DNA of 15,952 nucleotides from Streptococcus parasanguinis (GTDB taxonomy: Bacteria > Bacillota > Bacilli > Lactobacillales > Streptococcaceae). The translations under genes were made by a program, and so were the position numbers. Shown here piece after piece: positions 6,993 through 13,165 of this stretch; the first letter of the stretch is position 1, and every line of letters starts with the position of its first letter. The notes under the pieces were generated by a model, which made no database searches, was not told the origin of the DNA, and saw nothing but the letters and a program-made list of their open reading frames with translations. The stretch is taken from NCBI GenBank assembly GCA_018377375.1, contig JAGZZN010000043.1:1-15952 (forward strand), read 5' to 3'.

Positions 6993-7075
6993 ATCCAGTC
7001 GAGTGAAACTCAGAAGCAAGAGAAACCTCCATCCGTTTTTGGAACTTAAAACAATTTTTTAGAAAGGAGCATGTC

Positions 7076-8080
7076 ATGAAAAATGAAAAGAAAGTCGATA
7101 TTGAGCAGGCGAACAAAGTCTATTTTCAAAGTTTAGCCAATACACGTGCTTCTGCGGCTATGATGATCAATTCGTTGGCAGGCGTATTTCTGTTCGCAAT
7201 TGAAATCCTTTGCTTTTATTCGTATGATGTATCGAAAGGTATAAAACCATTTAGTCATTGGTTTTTTGATATCCTCGTCATCTATTGTCTTTACCATATT
7301 ATTGCATTCTTCTTGCCGTTAATGGGGGCATTTATATATAGAAGACAAGTATTGTCAACGACTCTACTCTTATTTACCTATGCAGGAATGTTTTTATCGC
7401 TCCAAGTCATGGGCTTGCTCATCATTGTTTCTGCTCTGGCAAATAAAGAATTTGAAGTAGGTTTCCCAAAATATGGCTTCCTCGTCATTCCTTTTCTTGT
7501 GATTTGTACCTTATTGGGCTTTATTTATCATTATTTTTGGCTTAAGAATCAGTTAAAGATTGGCTTTTCGCCAACTAGAACCTTGGGAAATTATTTCGCA
7601 AAATCAAGTAGTTACAGTAGCAATGCCCTAACGATCATCTTCGTCTGCTCCATGCTAGGAGCTATACTTTCTGGCTATTTTGGTGTGGTGTTAGGGATAG
7701 CCTTAACGATATTATTTAGTTACGCCTTTAGTCAGTTGTTAACAGAAGTGGGCTACCTCTTGTATTTGAAAACAAAAAGCAAGGAATACTGGGAAGATGA
7801 ACCTGAGAATAATCCGACGTTGTGGGATTTACTATGGGATTGGTTGAAAGGCTTCAGTTTGAAGAAAGCCAAAATTCGCATACCACTAGAAATAGTATTT
7901 TTTGTATTAATAATTGAATTACTTGATCATTTAGGATATAATGGCTCGAGTCTAGCACGACCAATTTTATTAGTGTGGATTGTCAGAATGCTTACCTTGG
8001 GGCTCGTCTTGGATTTCTTCACTAGTGTAGCACGTGCCATCATGCGTAAGTTTTCAAAGAAAAAGCAAGGCAAAAAATAA
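7076..8080 (+). CDS. Multi-pass membrane protein of unknown function
   Basis: A 334-residue protein that I do not recognise. About eight membrane segments can be drawn: 29-50, 62-86, 92-121, 134-156, 184-200, 201-221, 270-288 and 296-318. A charged, Trp-rich cytoplasmic-looking stretch lies between the sixth and seventh (KEYWEDEPENNPTLWDLLWD, about 236-255). The N-terminal 28 residues are polar and the C-terminus ends in a Lys-rich tail, fitting an inside location for both by the positive-inside rule. A strong AAAGGAG (7061-7067) precedes the ATG. It lies 83 bases after the second DUF443 gene with no terminator between them, so it probably shares their transcript and may share their function. 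No transporter, protease or kinase motif was seen. Confidence 0.75.
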   Translation: MKNEKKVDIEQANKVYFQSLANTRASAAMMINSLAGVFLFAIEILCFYSYDVSKGIKPFSHWFFDILVIYCLYHIIAFFLPLMGAFIYRRQVLSTTLLLFTYAGMFLSLQVMGLLIIVSALANKEFEVGFPKYGFLVIPFLVICTLLGFIYHYFWLKNQLKIGFSPTRTLGNYFAKSSSYSSNALTIIFVCSMLGAILSGYFGVVLGIALTILFSYAFSQLLTEVGYLLYLKTKSKEYWEDEPENNPTLWDLLWDWLKGFSLKKAKIRIPLEIVFFVLIIELLDHLGYNGSSLARPILLVWIVRMLTLGLVLDFFTSVARAIMRKFSKKKQGKK

Positions 8081-8085
8081 CAAAA

Positions 8086-8121
8086 AAATACCTAACCGAG
8101 AGCTTTCTCAGTTAGGTATTT
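8086..8121. terminator. Bidirectional terminator between convergent genes
   Basis: AAATACCTAAC (8086-8096) pairs with GTTAGGTATTT (8111-8121). Read on the minus strand the stem is followed by a long T-run, so it is a strong terminator for def. Read on the plus strand the tail TTTCT is weaker but usable for the membrane-protein operon. Confidence 0.85.
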
Positions 8122-8134
8122 CTGTCATTTACGC

Positions 8135-8749
8135 CTATTCTAAAATCAAGAGGCCTTCTTTGATTTCAAATGGGTTGTTTGGATTGATGCGGTCATAGAA
8201 CATGATGCCGTTGGTGTGGTCGATTTCGTGTTGGACGACGATGGAGTTGTAGCCTTTGAGTTTGATGCGTTTCTTTTCCCCATCTTTTGTGAAATACTCA
8301 ACAGTCACGCGGGCATGGCGAACCACATAGCCTGGGACGTTGCGGTCTACAGAGAGACAGCCTTCCCCATCTCCAAGAGCCGCATCTTGCACAGAATGGG
8401 CAACAACCTTTGGATTGTACATGACTTCTTGAAGGCTATAGGCTTCTTTTGGTGGGTTGCCATCGGCATCTTCTGGATTGGGCACCAAAACAGCGATAAT
8501 GCGTTTCGAGATGTCCAGCTGAGGGGCTGCGAGTCCAACTCCTCCCCGGAGGCCAAGTTTTTCAGCCATAACAGGGTCTTGAGAATGGTGCAAGAATTGC
8601 ATCATTTTTTCACCCAGGATAATTTCCTGATCAGATAAAGGGAAGGTCACATCTTCCGCAACAGCTCGAAGTGTTGGATTTCCTTCGCGGATAATGTCAT
8701 CCATATCAATCAAATGGGATGCTCTTGTAACTTTTTCAATTGCTTTCAT
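8135..8749 (-). CDS. def: Peptide deformylase (type 2)
   Basis: A metallohydrolase that removes the formyl group from the initiator methionine of nascent proteins at the ribosome exit; the step is normally essential. All three family motifs are intact: GVGLAAPQ (70-77), EGCLS (129-133) with the metal-binding Cys131, and QHEIDH with His174 and His178 as ligands and Glu175 as the catalytic base. The 204-residue length and the insertions before motif 1 fit the Gram-positive type-2 class. The N-terminus MKAIEKVTRASHLIDMDDII matches the streptococcal form, which supports this start even though the upstream Shine-Dalgarno sequence is poor. It lies 54 bases downstream of the regulator gene on the same strand and appears to have its own extended -10 promoter. 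Identification is firm. Confidence 0.97.
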   Translation of the reverse strand: MKAIEKVTRASHLIDMDDIIREGNPTLRAVAEDVTFPLSDQEIILGEKMMQFLHHSQDPVMAEKLGLRGGVGLAAPQLDISKRIIAVLVPNPEDADGNPPKEAYSLQEVMYNPKVVAHSVQDAALGDGEGCLSVDRNVPGYVVRHARVTVEYFTKDGEKKRIKLKGYNSIVVQHEIDHTNGIMFYDRINPNNPFEIKEGLLILE

Positions 8750-8779
8750 TGTCTTACTCTCACTTTCTTTCTAACCTCC

Positions 8780-8788
8780 ATGATAACA
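8780..8788 (-). promoter_or_regulatory. Probable extended -10 promoter of def
   Basis: On the minus strand TGTTATCAT (8788-8780) is an extended -10 element placed about 31-39 bases before the def start. The -35 region is weak (TTTAAT at 17 bases). It would let def be transcribed independently of the regulator gene. Confidence 0.4.
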
Positions 8789-8803
8789 CAAAAGAGCCTA
8801 AAA

Positions 8804-9496
8804 TTAAAGTTTTCTGTCAGTTGTTTCCATGTGTTTGATGGACAAGTCGCCCATTCTTTTTCGGTCTAAAATCGTATAGACCCGTCCTTCTCTTTTGATC
8901 AACCCCTCGTCAATCATCTGCTTGATCACGCGGCTAAGGTGGCGGTAGCTGATCCCAAAACGCAGGGCCAGTTGATTCATCTTGGGCTTGAGGGTCCCAT
9001 TTTCATCACCATGTTCCAAAAAATGTGTAGCGAGGCGTTCCTTGACCGAATAATGAAAGTTGGCAGGAGCCAAATAGTTGATCTGGTGCAATTTCTCAGC
9101 CAAGGTCTTGGCAGTAGAGTGCAAAAAGGTTGGATCAAGCAGGAGGCGCTTCTTAAAGTGCTGGGCTGGGAGCTGGACGACTAGCGAGTCTTGGTCTGCA
9201 ATGACCGATGTGATACAGACCCGATCGAGCAGGAGCTCAATCTCTCCTAAGAGTCCAGGTTTTTCTTGGATTTCAAGAATGGTGTCACTGCCGTTTTCAA
9301 GACTATGAACGATCTTGAGCCGGCCATTGAGAAAATAAGGAATGACATCTTGCTCAGAGCCTTGGCGGCAGATATAATCTCCAGCCTGGTAGAGAACGAG
9401 GTCCAGCTGGCTGAGGCAGTCGCCTGGAAAGATCTGGTCCAATTGGTAGTCTGTGATGATTTCCTTGAGTCTGGTAGATGGGGAAATTTTTTTCAT
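8804..9496 (-). CDS. Crp/Fnr-family transcriptional regulator
   Basis: A 230-residue protein with a cyclic-nucleotide-binding-fold N-terminal half (about 20-125) and a Crp-type winged helix-turn-helix C-terminal half (about 145-212; recognition region MNQLALRFGISYRHLSRVIK at 173-192). The effector region reads GLLGEIELLLDRVCITSVIA, which keeps the Gly-Glu of the fold but not the Arg-Ser/Thr typical of cAMP binding. There are only three cysteines (27, 43 and 94), not the N-terminal cluster of an Fe-S FNR. The ligand is therefore unknown and need not be cAMP or oxygen. AGGAG (9507-9503) lies six bases before the ATG. It is divergent from two MFS transporter genes, the usual arrangement of a local regulator with its targets, and two inverted repeats lie in the shared intergenic region. 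Confidence 0.88.
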   Translation of the reverse strand: MKKISPSTRLKEIITDYQLDQIFPGDCLSQLDLVLYQAGDYICRQGSEQDVIPYFLNGRLKIVHSLENGSDTILEIQEKPGLLGEIELLLDRVCITSVIADQDSLVVQLPAQHFKKRLLLDPTFLHSTAKTLAEKLHQINYLAPANFHYSVKERLATHFLEHGDENGTLKPKMNQLALRFGISYRHLSRVIKQMIDEGLIKREGRVYTILDRKRMGDLSIKHMETTDRKL

Positions 9497-9512
9497 CTTA
9501 ATCTCCTAAAAT

Positions 9513-9526
9513 AGGACAAATGTCCT
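9513..9526. promoter_or_regulatory. Palindrome in the regulator leader
   Basis: AGGACAAATGTCCT is a perfect 6-bp inverted repeat around two bases. On the regulator transcript it falls just upstream of the Shine-Dalgarno sequence (9507-9503), downstream of the predicted transcription start. Binding there, or the hairpin itself, could limit expression of the regulator. Autoregulation is inference. Confidence 0.45.
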
Positions 9527-9546
9527 GTTTTTCTATTTCTAAATTG

Positions 9547-9552
9547 ATTATA
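9547..9552 (-). promoter_or_regulatory. -10 of the regulator promoter
   Basis: A consensus TATAAT reads on the minus strand (9552-9547), with transcription expected near 9540. The -35 region is poor and coincides with the left arm of the inverted repeat at 9572-9601, suggesting that the promoter depends on a bound regulator. Confidence 0.5.
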
Positions 9553-9571
9553 CTAGGATTCTATTGAAAAT

Positions 9572-9601
9572 ACTAGTTTGAATCTTTTTTGAGAAACTAG
9601 T
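9572..9601. promoter_or_regulatory. Candidate operator between regulator and MFS genes
   Basis: ACTAGTTT (9572-9579) and AAACTAGT (9594-9601) form a perfect 8-bp inverted repeat with a 14-base spacer. One arm covers the -35 zone of the regulator gene and the other overlaps the -35 of the MFS promoter. It is therefore well placed for coordinated control by a dimeric factor such as the Crp-type protein. Confidence 0.4.
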
Positions 9602-9617
9602 GAAATCAAAGTATTAC
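9589..9617 (+). promoter_or_regulatory. Probable promoter of the first MFS gene
   Basis: TTGAGA (9589-9594) and TATTAC (9612-9617) are 17 bases apart. The -35 matches at five of six positions and the -10 at four. The overlapping right arm of the inverted repeat suggests regulation. Confidence 0.45.
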
Positions 9618-9641
9618 CAGTAAAGTATAGGAAATAAAAAA

Positions 9642-10805
9642 ATGAAAAAAACAATGGAAAGAATCAGTCTCTTGAGCTTGTCGCTCATGCTGATCTCATC
9701 CTTTTCAATTACAGCCGGTTTGCCGGCTATGAAGGCTTATTTTAGCCAATTCGGCTATACAGCAAGTCAGGTAGAACTCTTGGTTTCCCTGCCAGCTTTT
9801 GCGGTCGTGGCCATGCTCTTTTTAAATAGCCTGATCGAACGGTGGATGAGTGAGCGCCAGATGATTGTCGCAGGGCTCTTGCTCTTTTCAACTAGTGGTC
9901 TCGTTCCTTTGGTCGTGCAGGACTATCCTCTCATTTTTCTGAGTCGTTTGCTCTTTGGCTTGGGGACAGGAATGATCAATGCCAAGGCTATTTCGATTAT
10001 CAGTGAGCGCTACTCGGGCAATGACAAGACTCGGATGCTGGGCTATCGGGGATCTGCTGAAGTGGTGGGCTCCGCCGTCTTGACCTTTATTGTGGGACAA
10101 CTCTTACCCCTAGGCTGGCCAGCGATCTTTGCCGTATATGGTTGTGGTTACTTGATTTTACTCCTCTATCTCCTTTTTGTCCCTTATCCTAAGGAGAAAA
10201 AACAGGCTAGCTTGAAGGTGAAAAAGTCAGGATCCGTCCGCCTTCGCTCCCCTCAATGGCGTTTTAGTCTAATGCTAGCTGTGATTGCTGGTATCATCAT
10301 TTGCTTCAATTCTATCATTAGCCTACGAGTGCCGGATATCATTGTTGACGCTCATATGGGAACAGCGACAACAGCTGGAACTGTCTTGAGTCTGATGCAA
10401 TTAACAGGGATTGTAGCAGGAGTGGGCTTTGCCAGTTTGACACATGTTTTCAAAAAGAACTTGCTCATGATCATGTGCTTTGGCTTCGGTCTAGCTCTGG
10501 CCTTGATTGGCTTGTCTGGACAGCTGTGGAGCTTGGTTCTAGGAACCCTCTTAGCAGGATTTACCTACAGTACGGGGGTCACCAGTATCTTTTATCACTT
10601 ATCTGAAAAAATCCCGACCAGTCTCCTGAACCTTGCGACCTCGCTTGTCTTGATTGGCTGCAATCTCGGGTCAGCCCTCTCTTCTTTCTTCATCCAGTTG
10701 GTGACGCCACTAGCTCCCTCTAATCACCTGCTCTTTGTCTGGATTGGTGCTTTGATGGTTGGAACGGGAGTCTTCGCCTCACAATTACTAGCACGAACGA
10801 AATGA
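9642..10805 (+). CDS. Major facilitator superfamily transporter, copy 1
   Basis: A 387-residue integral membrane protein with about twelve hydrophobic segments and a basic central loop (about 184-208, between spans 6 and 7), the standard MFS 6+6 layout. The loop after span 2 reads LIERWMSERQMI, a variant of MFS motif A, and FLSRLLFGLGTGMINA resembles the conserved span-4 region. The ATG follows an AGGAAAT site. It probably exports a small molecule or drug, but no substrate-determining motif was recognised. It lies divergent from the Crp-type regulator and has its own terminator before the paralogue. It shares long identical blocks with the next gene, such as LLVSLP, SERQMIV, IISERY, RGSAEVVG and LLLYLLFVPY, so the two arose by tandem duplication. 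Confidence 0.9.
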   Translation: MKKTMERISLLSLSLMLISSFSITAGLPAMKAYFSQFGYTASQVELLVSLPAFAVVAMLFLNSLIERWMSERQMIVAGLLLFSTSGLVPLVVQDYPLIFLSRLLFGLGTGMINAKAISIISERYSGNDKTRMLGYRGSAEVVGSAVLTFIVGQLLPLGWPAIFAVYGCGYLILLLYLLFVPYPKEKKQASLKVKKSGSVRLRSPQWRFSLMLAVIAGIIICFNSIISLRVPDIIVDAHMGTATTAGTVLSLMQLTGIVAGVGFASLTHVFKKNLLMIMCFGFGLALALIGLSGQLWSLVLGTLLAGFTYSTGVTSIFYHLSEKIPTSLLNLATSLVLIGCNLGSALSSFFIQLVTPLAPSNHLLFVWIGALMVGTGVFASQLLARTK

Positions 10806-10828
10806 TGGAGAAATCATTTCGTTTTTTT
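10796..10828 (+). terminator. Rho-independent terminator overlapping the MFS 1 stop
   Basis: AACGAAATGAT (10796-10806) pairs with ATCATTTCGTT (10813-10823) around a 6-base loop, then runs into a seven-T tract. The left arm contains the stop codon at 10803-10805, so the coding end and terminator are fused. Confidence 0.88.
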
Positions 10829-10839
10829 AATTCAATCTA

Positions 10840-10869
10840 TTGCGTCCTGTCACTAGCTCGTGTTATTAT
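10840..10869 (+). promoter_or_regulatory. Promoter of the second MFS gene and rsuA
   Basis: TTGCGT (10840-10845) and TATTAT (10864-10869) are 18 bases apart, and the -10 is extended by TG at 10861-10862. Lying directly after a terminator, it gives the second MFS gene and rsuA a separate transcript. Confidence 0.55.
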
Positions 10870-10910
10870 AGGAGGAGTGTGAAAAAAAGATTAGTTTAAA
10901 GGATAGAATA

Positions 10911-12062
10911 ATGAAAAAAATCATGGAGAAAGTGAGTATTCTCGCGCTTTCATTTATTTTGACGACCTCGTTTTCGATTTCGAGTGCGCAGTCGGCCATG
11001 TTTGCCTATTACAAGGGAATTCCTCACAGCATGATTGAGCTCTTGGTCTCGCTTCCTTCTGCCGGGATCATGGTTTCACTCATCTTCAATAAATGGATTG
11101 GACGCCTATTTTCAGAGCGTCAGATGATTGTGACAGGCTTAGTTGCTTATGCTCTATGTGGCTTTATTCCCTTAATCAGTCCCGCTTATCCGGTTGTCTT
11201 TTTGTCTCGGATTATTTTTGGGATGGCAGTTGGTTTGCTCAATGTTTCTGCCATTGCCATTATCAGTGAGCGCTATAAAGGAAAAGAACGCGTCCAAACC
11301 CTTGGCATTCGTGGTTCTGCAGAGGTTGTAGGGACGGCCGTTTTAACCTTTGGAGTCAGCCTTTTGATTCGCTTTGGCTGGCAGGCTGCCTTTCTCGTTT
11401 ACGGCATCAGTATTCCTATCTTACTTTTGTATCTCTTATTTGTGCCTTATGGATCTACGACGGAAGCAGTGGAGGAAAAACACCGGGATGTCAAGATGAC
11501 GGGGGGACAATGGCGGACTGCGCTCGGCTTAGCGGTCGTTGCGGCAGCTATCGTCTTGTCCAATGTCATGATCACCGTTCGGATTCCAAGTGTGGTAGAA
11601 CAAGTTGGACATGGCACTGCCCAAACTGCTGGGGTTATATTAGCAGCCATGCAATTTGTTGGGATCTTGGCAGGTTTGGCCTTCTCGCCCTTGACCTATC
11701 TATTCCGTGATCGTTTATTATTGGTTTCGGGAGTAGCTTATGGTGTGGCCCAAATGTTGATAGGGGTCTCTCCAAATCTCTCGATTCTTGCCCTTGTAAC
11801 CATTGCTTCTGGCTTCGCCTACAGTGTGGCTTTGACAACAGTTTACAATGTCTTATCTGATAAGATGCCAGCAGGGGTCTTGAGCCAGGCAACGTCCATT
11901 GCGGTTTTGGGATGTAGTGCAGGTTCGATCGCAACGACCTTTGTCCTTAGTCTATTAGGGACGATCTCATCTGCTCCAGTCTTCATTTTTGGATTTTCTG
12001 GTATCCTCATGATCCTGGTTTCCTTTTTTGGTCTTTGGATTGTACGAAAGAGCGGGAAGTAA
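10911..12062 (+). CDS. Major facilitator superfamily transporter, copy 2
   Basis: A 383-residue, twelve-span MFS protein paralogous to the preceding gene. It has the same N-terminal plan (MKKIMEKVSILALSF versus MKKTMERISLLSLSL), the same motif-A variant (LFSERQMIV) and the same central block IRGSAEVVGTAVLTF. The basic loop between halves is shorter and richer in acid (TTEAVEEKHRDVK). Divergence is greatest in the N-terminal periplasm-facing loop and the second half, which suggests different substrates. AAAGGA (10898-10903) sits seven bases before the ATG. Its stop codon is only two bases before the rsuA start, so translation of the two is probably coupled. Substrate unknown. Confidence 0.9.
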   Translation: MKKIMEKVSILALSFILTTSFSISSAQSAMFAYYKGIPHSMIELLVSLPSAGIMVSLIFNKWIGRLFSERQMIVTGLVAYALCGFIPLISPAYPVVFLSRIIFGMAVGLLNVSAIAIISERYKGKERVQTLGIRGSAEVVGTAVLTFGVSLLIRFGWQAAFLVYGISIPILLLYLLFVPYGSTTEAVEEKHRDVKMTGGQWRTALGLAVVAAAIVLSNVMITVRIPSVVEQVGHGTAQTAGVILAAMQFVGILAGLAFSPLTYLFRDRLLLVSGVAYGVAQMLIGVSPNLSILALVTIASGFAYSVALTTVYNVLSDKMPAGVLSQATSIAVLGCSAGSIATTFVLSLLGTISSAPVFIFGFSGILMILVSFFGLWIVRKSGK

Positions 12063-12064
12063 TC

Positions 12065-12793
12065 ATGCGACTAGATAAATTTTTAGTGGATTGTGGCGTG
12101 GGGAGCAGGTCCGAGGTCAAACAACTCCTCAAGCAAAAGAAAATCGCAGTAAATGGAAAAAAAGAGACAGCAGGAAAACTACAGATTGATCCAGACAAGG
12201 ATCAGGTGACCTTTATGGGAGAAGACCTGGTCCATGAAACCTTCGTGTATTATCTGCTTAATAAACCAGCTGGGGTCATCTCAGCGACTGAAGATGACCA
12301 TCACCAAACGGTGTTAGATTTATTGGATGAGACAGCCCGTCACAAGGAAGTCTTTCCTGTCGGGCGTCTAGATATCGATACCCATGGCTTACTCCTTTTG
12401 ACCAATAATGGCAAGCTCGCTCATGCCATGCTTTCGCCGAAGAAGCATGTGTCGAAGATCTACCGCGCCCATGTGGCTGGAATCATGGATGAGGCAGATG
12501 TGGCCCGTTTTGAAGCAGGCATTGCCCTCAAAGACTTCACGACTTTGCCTGCGAGATTGCAGATCTTAGAGGCGGATGAGGCAAGCATCAGTTCCTATGT
12601 CGAAATTGAAATTGCAGAAGGAAAATTCCATCAGGTCAAGCGCATGGTCGCTGCCTGTGGCAAGGAAGTAGTGGATTTAGAGCGGATCTCGATGGGTCCT
12701 CTAACGCTAGATCCCACTCTTCAATTGGGAGAATGGCGGAGACTCCAACCTTCTGAACTCAAGTCCCTAGAGGTGTTCGGAGTTCCCTTATAA
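12065..12793 (+). CDS. rsuA: RsuA/RluB/E/F-family rRNA pseudouridine synthase
   Basis: A 242-residue enzyme converting a uridine in ribosomal RNA to pseudouridine; the closest known role is position 516 of 16S rRNA. An S4 RNA-binding domain starts the protein (MRLDKFLVDCGVGSRSEVKQ, 1-20, to about 60). It is followed by the catalytic domain with GRLDIDTHGLLLLT, whose Asp103 is the expected nucleophile, and KFHQVKRMVAACG near the end. The frame is open from 12035, but ATG 12065 starts the typical S4 sequence and is chosen. It begins two bases after the second MFS gene, so it is probably translated from that message. The repeat hairpin downstream likely terminates it. RsuA versus another subfamily member is not certain. 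Confidence 0.92.
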   Translation: MRLDKFLVDCGVGSRSEVKQLLKQKKIAVNGKKETAGKLQIDPDKDQVTFMGEDLVHETFVYYLLNKPAGVISATEDDHHQTVLDLLDETARHKEVFPVGRLDIDTHGLLLLTNNGKLAHAMLSPKKHVSKIYRAHVAGIMDEADVARFEAGIALKDFTTLPARLQILEADEASISSYVEIEIAEGKFHQVKRMVAACGKEVVDLERISMGPLTLDPTLQLGEWRRLQPSELKSLEVFGVPL

Positions 12794-12804
12794 GCAAAAA
12801 ACCA

Positions 12805-12981
12805 AGAGGCTGGGACAAAAGTTCTAGCCTCTCAATTATTTTTAGATTGTCGAGCAAGACGCAGTGGTTGAGTGGGCTCTACTACGCTGATTTCATCATC
12901 TTTTACAGCCCTACTCAACTGTGCGGAGGTGGGACGACGAAATCGAATTCTAACGAATGACCGATTTCTGTCCCACTCTCT
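12805..12981. repeat. Structured intergenic repeat, copy 1 (complete)
   Basis: About 177 bases bounded by imperfect inverted ends: AGAGGCTGGGACAAAAGT on the left against AGAGAGTGGGACAGAAAT read inward from the right, identical at 14 of 18. It contains three stem-loops. They are GAGGCTGGGAC/GTTCTAGCCTC (12806-12831), a long one with arms 12867-12878 and 12907-12919, and GTGGGAC/GTCCCAC enclosing GAAATCG/CGATTTC (12929-12976). No protein-coding content is convincing on either strand. A second copy follows the adhesin gene in the same orientation. It looks like a non-autonomous mobile element or mosaic repeat. No clear target duplication was seen. Confidence 0.85.
12806..12843 (+). terminator. 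Repeat-borne terminator of rsuA
   Basis: An 11-bp stem with two G-U pairs, an AAAA loop (12817-12820) and a downstream T-rich stretch ending in TTATTTTT. It starts 12 bases after the rsuA stop codon and is the only candidate terminator there. It forms the left end of the repeat. Confidence 0.55.
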
Positions 12982-13037
12982 ATTTTTTATTTGTTTCAAA
13001 AAAATGTACTTAAAATACAAAAAGCATATATATTAGC

Positions 13038-13066
13038 TTGTCTTCTCAAAGTAAATCGATTATAAT
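13038..13066 (+). promoter_or_regulatory. Promoter of the Cna-B adhesin gene
   Basis: TTGTCT (13038-13043) and a consensus TATAAT (13061-13066) are exactly 17 bases apart. Transcription near 13073 gives a leader of roughly 90 bases. The leader includes a small TTGTG/CACAA hairpin (13080-13097), which is not a recognised riboswitch. The rest of 12982-13165 holds nothing else clear. Confidence 0.75.
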
Positions 13067-13165
13067 GAAAAAAGATGGGTTGTGTATAAATTCACAATAT
13101 GTAGTGATAATTTTTCGACTCACATACCTTATCTAGTAAACGTAGAAAAAGGAGAAAAATCGTTT

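Noticed and set aside
8764..8779. GGAGG (minus strand, 8779-8775) as the ribosome binding site of def or of a tiny leader frame
   Set aside because: It lies about 25 bases before the def ATG, immediately after the predicted -10, so it would be upstream of or at the transcription start.
9541..9620. A canonical FNR (TTGAT-N4-ATCAA) or cAMP-Crp site in the divergent intergenic region
   Set aside because: Half-site-like TTGAT occurs, but no correctly spaced partner was found, and the regulator lacks the matching ligand signatures.
10871..10899. GGAGGAG followed by a six-codon frame (GTG AAA AAA AGA TTA GTT TAA) as a leader peptide for the second MFS gene
   Set aside because: The predicted transcription start (near 10876) falls within the GGAGGAG, so it is unlikely to act as a ribosome binding site; no attenuator hairpin was seen.
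12832..13020. A minus-strand 62-codon frame across the repeat
   Set aside because: It is made of repeat hairpin sequence and AT-rich flank, lacks a ribosome binding site, and is interrupted by the structure expected of a non-coding element.
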